DNA of 50,283 nucleotides. It comes from UBA668 sp041918155. GTDB taxonomy: Bacteria; Actinomycetota; Acidimicrobiia; Acidimicrobiales; Ilumatobacteraceae. The stretch covers positions 1-50,283 of the forward strand of contig JAYRWH010000046.1 in NCBI GenBank assembly GCA_041918155.1, given 5' to 3'. The position numbers and the translations under genes are program-made. Below, one piece after another: positions 15,806 through 23,841 of the stretch (positions are counted from its first letter, which is position 1; every line of letters starts with the position of its first letter). Under the pieces are notes generated by a model. That model was not told the origin of the DNA, ran no database searches, and saw only the letters and a list, made by a program, of their open reading frames with translations.

Positions 15806-16474
15806 TCAGCCGGCGAGGGGAGGTTGCAGGCGGCGGGCGACGGCCGCGCGGATCTGGGCGTCGAAGGCGCGGATGTGGGCTTCGACGAGTTCGGCGGCGA
15901 AGTCGCTGTCGTGGGCCTGCAGAGCATCGAGGATGGCCGAGTGCTCGGCGAGTGCGTGCTCCATGTCGTCGACATCGGCGAGGTACATGTGCCACAGCCG
16001 GTCGCTCTGGGCGTAGAGCATGTCGAGGGTGTCGGTGAGGAAGCGGTTACCGGCAGCGGACCAGACGATCTCGTGGCAGCGCCGATCGTGCTCCATCAGC
16101 TCGGCGGGCACACCGCCGCGAGCGTCGGCGAGCACCTCGCGCATCTCGGCCCAATTCGCATCGGTGCCGCGGGTGCAGGCCAGCCGGGTGACGTACGGCT
16201 CGAGGATCGCGCGGGTCTCGTAGAGCAGGCCGAGCTCGCCCACGTCGATGCTGCTGACGAACATGCCACGGCGCGGGATGACGGTGACGAACTGGTCGCG
16301 TACTAGGGCCTGCAGCGCCTCCCGGATGGGTGTGCGCCCGAGTGCGAGCCGCTCCTGCAGCGCGTCTTCGCGGATGACGGCACCCGGAGGGAGCTCGAGG
16401 CGCACGATCATCTGGCGGATCTGGGCGTAGGCCTTGGCGGACAGCGACGTAGTGATATGGTGATGATATATCAA
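15806..16474 (-). CDS. GntR family regulator (FadR/FCD subfamily)
   Basis: A 222-residue regulator. The winged-helix domain reads AKAYAQIRQMIVRLELPPGAVIREDALQERLALGRTPIREALQALVRDQFV, followed by the all-helical FCD ligand domain with the metal-binding pattern EHDRRCHEIVWSAAGN...LAEHSAILDAL. The start is TTG 16474, the only start codon available in this frame, supported by GGGGAG 5 bases upstream. It is divergent from the FAD-GcvT dehydrogenase, with 23 bp between start codons. It most likely represses that operon and responds to an organic acid or amine-derived ligand (inference). Confidence 0.85.
   Translation of the reverse strand: MIYHHHITTSLSAKAYAQIRQMIVRLELPPGAVIREDALQERLALGRTPIREALQALVRDQFVTVIPRRGMFVSSIDVGELGLLYETRAILEPYVTRLACTRGTDANWAEMREVLADARGGVPAELMEHDRRCHEIVWSAAGNRFLTDTLDMLYAQSDRLWHMYLADVDDMEHALAEHSAILDALQAHDSDFAAELVEAHIRAFDAQIRAAVARRLQPPLAG
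16464..16473. promoter_or_regulatory. Palindrome TGATATATCA at the gntR / dehydrogenase divergent start
   Basis: This perfect 10-bp palindrome covers the first GntR codons and coincides with an extended -10 (TG-A-TATATC) for the plus-strand dehydrogenase operon. A second TGATAT lies at 16453-16458. The position suits a GntR-family operator that blocks the promoter. Confidence 0.5.
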
Positions 16475-16497
16475 TGGCTCTCCCCGGGGGTATCCAG

Positions 16498-19071
16498 ATG
16501 AGTGAAGTTCCTGCCAACACCGTTCCGAAGACCGCCAAGGTCGTCGTCATCGGCGCCGGCATCGTCGGCAACTGCGTGGTCGGCCATCTCAGCCGCCTCG
16601 GCTGGACCGACATGGTGCTGCTCGACAAGGGTCCGCTGCCCAACCCCGGCGGCTCCACCGGCCACGCGTCGAACTTCATCTTCCCCACGGATCACAACAA
16701 GGAGATGGCGTTCCTCACGGTCGACAGCCAGAACCAGTACATCGCCGCCGGCCTCAACAACACGTGTGGCGGCATCGAGGTGGCCCGCACCCCCGAGCGG
16801 ATGGAGGAGTTCAAGCGGCGTATGACCTCGGCCAAGGCCTGGGGCATCGACGCCCGCCTCGTCACCCCGGCCGAGATCAAGGAGATGGTGCCCTTCATCA
16901 ACGAGGAGATCCTCCTCGGTGGCTACTACACCCCGAGTGTGAGCGTGGTCGACTCGCTCGCCACCGGCACGATGATGCGCGACGAGGCGGTTGCCAAGGG
17001 TGCGCTGAAGGTGTTCGCCAACACCGAGGTACTCGACCTGCTCACCGAGCCGGCCCCCGGCGGCCCGCGCATCAAGGCCGTCGTCACCGACCGCGGCACG
17101 ATCGAGGCCGAGCACGTGGTGGTGGCGTGCGGCGTGTGGAGCCCGCGTATCGCCCGCATGGCCGGCGCCAACATCCCGCTCACCCCGGCCGTGCACCAGA
17201 TGGCCGACGTCGGCCCGATCGACATCCTGCAGCAGTCCGGGAAAGAACTCGCGTACCCGATCATCCGCGACATGGACACGTTCTGTTACGAGCGCCAGTC
17301 GGCCGGCTCGATGGAGGTCGGCAGCTACGCCCACCGCCCGATCTTGATGCGCCCGGACGACATTCCTTCGATCGCCGAGTCGGCGCTCACGCCCACTGAG
17401 CTGCCACTCACCTACGACGACTTCGACCCGCAGATGGAGCAGGCGATCGAGTTGATGGAGATGCTCGGCGATGCCGAGATCCGCTACGCGATCAACGGCT
17501 TGCTGAGCCTCACTCCCGACGCGAACCCGGTTCTCGGCGAGACCCCCGAGGTGCGCAACCTGTGGAGTGCCGCCGCGGTGTGGATCAAGGAGGGCCCCGG
17601 CATCGCCCAACTCGTGGCCGAGTGGATGACATACGGCTATCCACATATGTGCGATCCGCACGGCAGCGACATCAGCCGCTTCTACCCGCACGAGAAGACC
17701 GAGTGGCACATCGACGCGCGGTGCAACGAGCACTTCAACAAGACCTACGGCATCGTCCACCCGCGCGAGCAGTGGGCCAGTCAGCGGGGTATGCGGCGCA
17801 GCCCGTTCTACGCCCGTGAGGAAGCGCTCGGGGCGACGTTCTTCGACGCCCGCGGCTGGGAGCGCCCGCAGTGGTACTCGAGCAACGAGCAGCTGTTCGC
17901 CAAGTTCGCCGGCAAGTGCGAGCCGCGCACCCACGAGTGGGATGGCCGGTGGTGGAACCCGGTGATCAATGCCGAGCATCTGCAGATGCGCGAGAGCGTG
18001 GGTGTGGTGGATCTCACCGCCTTCAACGAGTTCGACTTCGAGGGCCCCGGCGTCGTCGAATTCCTGAACTACATGTGCGTCAACCAGGTCGATGTGCCCG
18101 TCGGGCGCAGCGTGTACACCCCGCTGCTGACCCCGCACGGCGGCTTCCGCGGCGACCTCACGATCCAGCGTCTCGGCGAGCAGCACTACCGCGTCATCAC
18201 CGGCGCATTCGACGGAGGCCGCGACAACTACTGGTTCAACAAGTACCTCGCCGAGTGGAACGCCTCGGGCAAGGCCGAGGTCGCCTTCACCGACCGCTCG
18301 CAGGGCATCTGCACGCTCGGCGTGTGGGGCCCGAACGCGGTCAAGACGCTTTCCAAGATCGTCACCGACGACACCACTGCCCCCTACGACCTCAGCCAGA
18401 CGGGCTTCCCGTACGGCGCGGTGCGCAATGTGCTCATCGACGGCGTGCCGTGCATCATGTTCCGCATCAGCTATGTCGGCGAGAGCGGCTGGGAGATCTA
18501 CACGAACATGGAGCACGGCCTCAAGCTGTGGGACGCGATCTTCGCGGCCGGCCAGGAGTTCGAGATCATCCCCGTCGGCATCGGCGTCTACGCCGTGACC
18601 GGCCGCATCGAGAAGGGCTACCGCCTGATGGGGGCCGAGCTGGAGAGCGAGTACAACCCTGTGGAAGCGGGTCTCAATCGCCCGAAGGTGAAGAGCGCCG
18701 ACTTCCTCGGCAAGGCTGCATACCTGAAGGCCCGCGACGAGTCACCGGCCGCGATCATGTGCACCCTGTCGATGGACAGCCAGAAGTGCGCGGCCGGCTA
18801 CGACCGCTTCCCGACCGGTGGCAACGAGCCGATCCTCACCCTCGCCGGTGAGCGCATCATCGATGCCAAGGGCCGCGTTTCGCGGGTCACCACGGCCGGT
18901 GCCGGCCCGTCGGTGGGCAAGTACCTCCTGCTCGCCTACCTGCCGCCGCAGCACGCAGTGGTGGGCACGAAGCTGCAGGTGATGTACATGAACGAGTGCT
19001 ACCCGGTCACCGTCGAGGTCGCCGGCGCGACGCCGCTGTTCGACCCGACCGACTCGCGCATGAAGAGCTGA
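16498..19071 (+). CDS. FAD-dependent dimethylglycine/sarcosine dehydrogenase-like protein (FAD + GcvT domains)
   Basis: An 857-residue two-domain enzyme. The N-terminal DAO-type FAD domain starts with GAGIVG (19-24) and has His56 in STGHASN, where DMGDH family members attach FAD covalently. From about residue 430 a GcvT-like folate-binding domain follows (GVVDLTAFNEFDFEGPG, YVGESGWEIYTNMEHG, IEKGYRLMGAELESEYNPVEAGL). Such enzymes oxidatively remove N-methyl groups and load formaldehyde on THF. ATG 16498 has GGGGGT 7 bases upstream; an in-frame ATG at 16474 has none. etfB-etfA follow at once and are the likely electron acceptor. Exact substrate is not determined. Confidence 0.85.
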   Translation: MSEVPANTVPKTAKVVVIGAGIVGNCVVGHLSRLGWTDMVLLDKGPLPNPGGSTGHASNFIFPTDHNKEMAFLTVDSQNQYIAAGLNNTCGGIEVARTPERMEEFKRRMTSAKAWGIDARLVTPAEIKEMVPFINEEILLGGYYTPSVSVVDSLATGTMMRDEAVAKGALKVFANTEVLDLLTEPAPGGPRIKAVVTDRGTIEAEHVVVACGVWSPRIARMAGANIPLTPAVHQMADVGPIDILQQSGKELAYPIIRDMDTFCYERQSAGSMEVGSYAHRPILMRPDDIPSIAESALTPTELPLTYDDFDPQMEQAIELMEMLGDAEIRYAINGLLSLTPDANPVLGETPEVRNLWSAAAVWIKEGPGIAQLVAEWMTYGYPHMCDPHGSDISRFYPHEKTEWHIDARCNEHFNKTYGIVHPREQWASQRGMRRSPFYAREEALGATFFDARGWERPQWYSSNEQLFAKFAGKCEPRTHEWDGRWWNPVINAEHLQMRESVGVVDLTAFNEFDFEGPGVVEFLNYMCVNQVDVPVGRSVYTPLLTPHGGFRGDLTIQRLGEQHYRVITGAFDGGRDNYWFNKYLAEWNASGKAEVAFTDRSQGICTLGVWGPNAVKTLSKIVTDDTTAPYDLSQTGFPYGAVRNVLIDGVPCIMFRISYVGESGWEIYTNMEHGLKLWDAIFAAGQEFEIIPVGIGVYAVTGRIEKGYRLMGAELESEYNPVEAGLNRPKVKSADFLGKAAYLKARDESPAAIMCTLSMDSQKCAAGYDRFPTGGNEPILTLAGERIIDAKGRVSRVTTAGAGPSVGKYLLLAYLPPQHAVVGTKLQVMYMNECYPVTVEVAGATPLFDPTDSRMKS

Positions 19072-19073
19072 CG

Positions 19074-19841
19074 ATGCGTGTCCTTGTCTGCGTCAAGCGC
19101 GTGCCGGCCCCCGGCGCCAAGATCAACATCACTGCCGACGGGCAAGCGATCGACACGGCCTACCTTGCGTTCACCACCAGCCCGCACGAGGAGTGCGCGG
19201 TGGAGGAAGCGGTGCAACTCGTCGAGCGGCACGGTGGCGATTCCACCGTGCTCACGCTCGGTCGGGCCGAGGCCGACGAGCAGCTGCGCTACGCGGCGAG
19301 CATCGGTGTCAACAAGGCAGTTCTTCTGCCGATCGATACGGCCGACTGGGATCCTCAACGCACGGCCGCAGCGATCACCTCGGCGATTCGGGAGCTGGAG
19401 GCCGCCGACGGGCCATTCGACCTGGTCCTTTTCGGCAACGAATCGGCGGATTCGGGCAACTTCCAGATCGGCGTGCGGGTGGCGTACGCATTGGGCCGCC
19501 CGATGGTGAACGGCATCAAGGGCATCGACATCGACGGTTCGTCATTGCGGGCCCGCCGCGAGGCGGAAGCCGGCCTCGAGGTGTACGCGCTGCAGATGCC
19601 GGCCGTGCTCGGGGTGAAGGAGGGCATCAACCTGCCGCGCTATCCCACGCTGAAGGGGCGCCTCGCGTCGAAGAAGGTGGAGGTGGCCCAGATCGCACCG
19701 CAGGGTGAACCTGGTGGGCAGCAGATGGTCACCCTCGTGCAGGCCGCCGACCAGTTGAGCCAGACAGTCGTACTCGGTCACGGCCCAGAGGCCGCACCGG
19801 CCGTCGTCGACCTGCTCGAAGAACTGGGGATCCTCAAATGA
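19074..19841 (+). CDS. etfB: Electron transfer flavoprotein beta subunit
   Basis: A 255-residue ETF beta subunit: MRVLVCVKRVPAPGAKINI start, SPHEECAVEEAVQL, LFGNESADSGNFQIGVRVAYALGRPMVNGI (AMP-binding side) and LPRYPTLKGRLASKK near the C-terminus. It starts 2 bases after the dehydrogenase stop and overlaps etfA by 4 bases. In an operon with a DMGDH-like enzyme it most likely takes electrons from that flavoprotein to an ETF:quinone oxidoreductase, which is not in this window. Confidence 0.9.
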   Translation: MRVLVCVKRVPAPGAKINITADGQAIDTAYLAFTTSPHEECAVEEAVQLVERHGGDSTVLTLGRAEADEQLRYAASIGVNKAVLLPIDTADWDPQRTAAAITSAIRELEAADGPFDLVLFGNESADSGNFQIGVRVAYALGRPMVNGIKGIDIDGSSLRARREAEAGLEVYALQMPAVLGVKEGINLPRYPTLKGRLASKKVEVAQIAPQGEPGGQQMVTLVQAADQLSQTVVLGHGPEAAPAVVDLLEELGILK

Positions 19842-20785
19842 TCCTCGTCGTCGTCGAACACGATCGGGGCACGCTGAGCCCGGCCTCGCTGGAGGCACTC
19901 GCCGCGGCTCGCGCGATCGACAGCCAGGTGGACGCGCTCGCATTGGGTGCCGACGCCGACGCACTGGCCGCCGACCTCGCCGCTCACGGCGCGGCCGTCG
20001 TGCATCAGGTGCACAGCGACCTGCTCGGCGATTACGGCCCCGAGGCATGGGGTGAGGCTGTCGCTCAGGCCGTCCGTGCGTTGCAGCCCGACTCTGTGCT
20101 GGCCTGCGGCACCGATCGTGGCAACGAGGTCATGGCACAGGCGGCCGCCCGTCTCGACCTGCCGTTCGTGGCGAACTGCACCGAGATCGATCCCGCTTCT
20201 TGGGAGATCACCCGCGTGCGCTGGGGTGGCTCGCTGCTCGAGCAGTGCACGCTCAGTGCGCCCACGAAGCTCGTCACGGTTGCCCACCACTCGTTCGAGG
20301 CGTTGCCGTCACCGGCGGCGGGCGCCAGACAGCCCCTGGACGTGGCGCTTGATCCGTCGTTGGCACGCACTGTCGTGGTTGCACGCGTGGACCGCCCGGC
20401 CGGCGTCACGCTGGCCACCGCGCCGCTGGTGGTCGGCGGCGGGCGCGCCGTCGGATCGGCGGAGGGCTTCGCGCCGCTCGAGGAACTCGCGGCACGACTC
20501 GGCGGTGTCGTGGGCTGTTCGCGAGCCGTTACCAACAACGGCTGGCGCAACCACACCGACCAGGTTGGGCAGACCGGTACCCGTATCGCGCCCGACCTGT
20601 ACATCGCCTGCGGGATCTCCGGCGCCATCCAACACTGGGTCGGGGCGATGGCGTCGAAGAAGATCCTTGCGATCAATACCGATGCCGAGGCGAACATGGT
20701 CAGCAAGGCTGATTACGCCGTGATCGGCGACCTCCACAAGGTGGTTCCGGCGATCACCGCCGAGATTGTCCGTCGCAGGAGCTGA
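19838..20785 (+). CDS. etfA: Electron transfer flavoprotein alpha subunit
   Basis: A 315-residue ETF alpha subunit. The C-terminal FAD domain is clear: VVGGGRAVGS, GCSRAVTNNGW, then QVGQTGTRIAPDLYIACGISGAIQHWVGAMASKKILAINTDAEANMVSKADYAVIGD. ATGA overlap with etfB couples translation. NHTDQ replaces the more common PNDLQ before the QTG motif, a small variation. Forms the heterodimer with EtfB. Confidence 0.9.
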   Translation: MILVVVEHDRGTLSPASLEALAAARAIDSQVDALALGADADALAADLAAHGAAVVHQVHSDLLGDYGPEAWGEAVAQAVRALQPDSVLACGTDRGNEVMAQAAARLDLPFVANCTEIDPASWEITRVRWGGSLLEQCTLSAPTKLVTVAHHSFEALPSPAAGARQPLDVALDPSLARTVVVARVDRPAGVTLATAPLVVGGGRAVGSAEGFAPLEELAARLGGVVGCSRAVTNNGWRNHTDQVGQTGTRIAPDLYIACGISGAIQHWVGAMASKKILAINTDAEANMVSKADYAVIGDLHKVVPAITAEIVRRRS

Positions 20786-20792
20786 GACCGCC

Positions 20793-20798
20793 TAGAGT
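20793..20798 (+). promoter_or_regulatory. -10 box of a probable leaderless promoter (TAGAGT)
   Basis: TAGAGT ends 6 bases before ATG 20805, with no ribosome-binding site between, just after the etfA stop. It separates the following gene from the etf operon. Confidence 0.45.
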
Positions 20799-20804
20799 CA
20801 CGTC

Positions 20805-21710
20805 ATGGGCAACAACGAACCCCTCCCCCCGCCGCCCCCCGGCAACAACCCTCCCCCGATCCCGCCGCAGGGCTATCCGCCTCAGCAGCCCTATCAGCCG
20901 CCGACGCAGCCGCAACCGCAGTACCAGCAGCCCTTCCCGGGTCAGCAGTACCCGCCCCAGCCGCAGCAGTACGGCCAGTTCCCGCAGGCTCCGGCTCCGG
21001 CGCCCAAGAAGAACACCGGCCTCATCATCGGCATCGGCGCTGTCGTCGTCGCTGCGATCGTCGCCGGCGTGCTCATCTTCGGCGGTGGCGACGACAAGAA
21101 GAAGTCCACGACGACCGCCACCACAGGGATCAGCGTGGCTCCGGTCACCACCGTGGACAACGGCACGATCGTGCTCACCGTCCCGTTGACGACGCCGCCG
21201 GTCAACACGGGCGGGCCCGTCACCACGCTCGGCGGGAACGCCGACGGGTTCCCGGTCACCGACGACACCGGGATGCTGACGGTCTTCCTGCCCAACGGAG
21301 CCGACTACCAGACGACGCCGATCACCAAGGACGACATCGTGCTCCCGCGAGTCGTTGCCGCCGCCGACGTGCCGGCGTTCATGAACGACGATGTCACGCA
21401 GGGCATCATCTTCATGGGCATCCCGTCGACGTACGACGCCACCCCGGACGACGCGATCGCGATCCTCGGGCCGCCCGACGGCACGTGCGCGGTCCAGACG
21501 TCCGGCGCGCCGATCTCGACCCCCTTCGGTGTCGCGACGGTCGTGCTGTACGACGGCTGTGGCCCCGGCGGCGCGTACAGCAAGGTCGTGATGGGCGTCG
21601 CCACCAGCGGCACCTTCGTGGCCATCGGCGTCTACCTCCAGGGCGACGGTCCGGCGACCGACATGCTCGACACGGCAGAATCCGTCTGGGCCCTCATCAC
21701 CGTGAACTGA
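20805..21710 (+). CDS. Proline-rich single-pass membrane protein of unknown function
   Basis: A 301-residue protein with three parts: a cytoplasmic Pro/Gln/Tyr-rich low-complexity segment (residues 1-68, PPPPP and QPQ/YPPQ repeats), one transmembrane helix (about 71-93, GLIIGIGAVVVAAIVAGVLIF) and an outer Thr/Val-rich linker followed by a compact domain (about 150-301) with two Cys (GTCAVQT, DGCGPGG). This layout is common in actinobacterial surface proteins, but I do not recognise the outer domain. It may share a transcript with the MFS gene that starts 1 base after its stop. Confidence 0.75.
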   Translation: MGNNEPLPPPPPGNNPPPIPPQGYPPQQPYQPPTQPQPQYQQPFPGQQYPPQPQQYGQFPQAPAPAPKKNTGLIIGIGAVVVAAIVAGVLIFGGGDDKKKSTTTATTGISVAPVTTVDNGTIVLTVPLTTPPVNTGGPVTTLGGNADGFPVTDDTGMLTVFLPNGADYQTTPITKDDIVLPRVVAAADVPAFMNDDVTQGIIFMGIPSTYDATPDDAIAILGPPDGTCAVQTSGAPISTPFGVATVVLYDGCGPGGAYSKVVMGVATSGTFVAIGVYLQGDGPATDMLDTAESVWALITVN

Positions 21711-21711
21711 C

Positions 21712-22980
21712 GTGACCGACACCCGGCCGGGTCGCCACCTCGCTCTCGCGACGTGGAGCCTGTTTGCCGGGCTTGCACTGTTGATGCTGGCAGGTGGCCT
21801 GTTCGGCACCATGCTGGGCGTGCGCTCAGAGCGGGTCGGGCTGCCCACTGCGGTGAGCAGCCTGATCAGCGCGTGCTACTACATCGGGTTCCTCGTCGGA
21901 TCCCGGCTGACGCTCGCGGGCCTGGGCCGAGTCGGACACATTCGTGTCTACTCGGCCCTCGCTTCGTCGTTGGCGGCGGCGATGATCGCCGTCGGTATCA
22001 CCAACAACGCGCCGGCCTGGGCGCTGCTGCGCCTCGCGACCGGCCTGTGCACGGCCGGTCTCTATGTCGTCGCCGAGTCGTGGCTCAACGACCTGGCCAC
22101 CAACGAGAACCGCGGCCGGTTGATGGCCGTGTACAGCGTGGTGACCATCGCCTTCTTCGGGGCCGGCCAGGTGATGGTGTCGGGGTTCGACACCCGGTTG
22201 GTCACCGGATACGCCGTGGCGGCGATCTTGACGTCGTTGGCGGTGGCACCCGTGGCGTTGTCCGAGGCCGCGATCGCGCCGAGCCTGGAGGAGGCTGAGC
22301 ACATCTCGCTGCGCGAACTGGCACGGGTGGTTCCCACCGGGGTGGGGTCGGTGCTGCTCATCGGTGTCACCCACGGCGCGATGGCGGGCATGGTGGCGAT
22401 CTATGCCACACGCGTGGGTCTCAGCGCTGCTCAGATCGGTCTGTTCGTGGCCCTGCCCAGCGCCGGGGGCGTGTTGCTGCAGTGGCCGATCGCCTCGGCC
22501 AGCGACGACCTCGACCGGCGTGCCGTCGGTTTCGCCGCCGCGGTGGGGGCGGCGGGGGTCTCGATCCTGATGTTGTTGGGCTCACCTCACCATGTGATGT
22601 CGTTCGTGCTGGTGACCCTGCTCGGCGGAATGAGTTGGCCGTTGTACTCGATCGCGTCGTCGTACACCAACGACTGGATCGAGCCGCAGGTCGTGAACGC
22701 TGCCGCGTCGCAGATGGTGACGCTCTACGGGATGGGCGCAGTGATCGGCCCGTTCGTGTCGGCGGGAGCGATGATCGTGTTCGGCACCGAGGGGTTCCTG
22801 TGGTCGCTCGTCGGCCTGCACGGGGTGGTGGCCCTGTTCTTCTTCTACCGCCTGCTCGCCTGGCGCAGCCCGCTGGCCAAGCGACCGTGGAGCGAGGTGT
22901 CGCTGCCCGCGCGCGCGTTCTTCGTGCCGGCCACCATCATCGCCGTGGCGCTTCGCGGCCGTCGCCGTCCGCGATCCTGA
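21712..22980 (+). CDS. MFS transporter, YcaD-like
   Basis: A 422-residue 12-helix MFS protein. AGGLFGTMLGVRSERVGLPTAVSSLISACYYIGFLVGSRL and LYVVAESWLNDLATNENRGRLMAVYSVV match the YcaD-type family, and WPLYSIASSYTNDW in the second half is also typical. GTG 21712 follows the previous stop by 1 base, suggesting coupling. It ends with a short basic cytoplasmic tail (RGRRRPRS). Substrate unknown. Confidence 0.83.
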   Translation: MTDTRPGRHLALATWSLFAGLALLMLAGGLFGTMLGVRSERVGLPTAVSSLISACYYIGFLVGSRLTLAGLGRVGHIRVYSALASSLAAAMIAVGITNNAPAWALLRLATGLCTAGLYVVAESWLNDLATNENRGRLMAVYSVVTIAFFGAGQVMVSGFDTRLVTGYAVAAILTSLAVAPVALSEAAIAPSLEEAEHISLRELARVVPTGVGSVLLIGVTHGAMAGMVAIYATRVGLSAAQIGLFVALPSAGGVLLQWPIASASDDLDRRAVGFAAAVGAAGVSILMLLGSPHHVMSFVLVTLLGGMSWPLYSIASSYTNDWIEPQVVNAAASQMVTLYGMGAVIGPFVSAGAMIVFGTEGFLWSLVGLHGVVALFFFYRLLAWRSPLAKRPWSEVSLPARAFFVPATIIAVALRGRRRPRS

Positions 22981-22987
22981 CCGCAGG

Positions 22988-23833
22988 TCAGGCGAGTTTG
23001 GCGAGCGCTGTGCGCTGCCACGCAGCGGTGGCCTCGACGTTGTTGAACGTGAACAGGTGCAGGCCCTCGATGCCGAGCTCGTCGGCCACCTTGCCGAGCG
23101 GGCCGACGAGCTTGTCGGGGTCGTAGCTGGTCGGGGAGAACAGGCGGCCGATGATGCTGCCGTTCTTCTTCACATAGCGCATGCTCTCGCCGACGCCGAG
23201 GCGCATGCCCATGGTGAGCAGCTTCATGCGATCGATCGAACCGGGCACGCCCAGGTGCAGCGGCAGGGTGAAGCCGGCGGCGCGCTCGGCGGTGGCCCAC
23301 GACTTCCATTTGCTCACGTCGAAGCACATCTGGGTGCTGGCGAAGCCGTCGATACCAGCCGCGGCGAGCAGCACCTGCTTGACGTGCAGCGCCTCGTGGA
23401 GCTCCTCGCGGGGGATGAACGCATGGCCGTCGGGATAGGCGGTGACGCCGATGCGGGACAGGCCGTGGTCGCAGGCAAGGAAGTCGCGCAGGAAGGCGAC
23501 AACGCCGTCGTACATGCCGGCGGGCTCGGGCGGATCGCCGGCCACGAGGAACACCTCGCGGATCGCGTGCGAGCGGCAGAACTCGGCGAGGCGCCGCACC
23601 TCGGCCGTGTCGGCCGCGAGCCGGGCCGAGAAGTGGGGCACTGCGTCGTGGCCGAGGTCGGCCAAGCGGGAGGTGAGGTCGAGCGTGGGCTGCACACCCT
23701 TGGCCGGGCTGCATGTCACCGACACCGTGCAGCCCGCCGGGAGGTGCGGGATCTGGGTTTCGACGTTCTTCATCGGGGTCACCTCGTAGCGGGCGTCCGC
23801 GACGAGGCTGTGCAGGGTGAGGGTGTGCGTCAC
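22988..23833 (-). CDS. metF: Methylenetetrahydrofolate reductase (MetF family)
   Basis: A 281-residue TIM-barrel flavoprotein of the MTHFR family: EVTPMKNVETQIPHLPAGCTVSVT, ...REVFLVAGDPPEPAGMYDGVVAFLRDF, KQVLLAAAGIDGFASTQMCFDVSKWKSW and LPLHLGVPGSIDRMKLLTMGMRLGVGESMRYV. It interconverts methyl-THF and methylene-THF. It is the last gene of the corrinoid operon, so it probably runs in the oxidative direction on methyl-THF made by the methyltransferase pair. GTG 23833 has GAGG 6 bases upstream and lies 8 bases after the mttB-like stop. Confidence 0.87.
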   Translation of the reverse strand: MTHTLTLHSLVADARYEVTPMKNVETQIPHLPAGCTVSVTCSPAKGVQPTLDLTSRLADLGHDAVPHFSARLAADTAEVRRLAEFCRSHAIREVFLVAGDPPEPAGMYDGVVAFLRDFLACDHGLSRIGVTAYPDGHAFIPREELHEALHVKQVLLAAAGIDGFASTQMCFDVSKWKSWATAERAAGFTLPLHLGVPGSIDRMKLLTMGMRLGVGESMRYVKKNGSIIGRLFSPTSYDPDKLVGPLGKVADELGIEGLHLFTFNNVEATAAWQRTALAKLA

Positions 23834-23841
23834 TTCGATCC

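Noticed and set aside
16474..16497. Earlier in-frame ATG for the FAD-GcvT dehydrogenase
   Set aside because: ATG 16498 has a good GGGGGT site, whereas ATG 16474 has none and would add eight residues before the usual start of the family.
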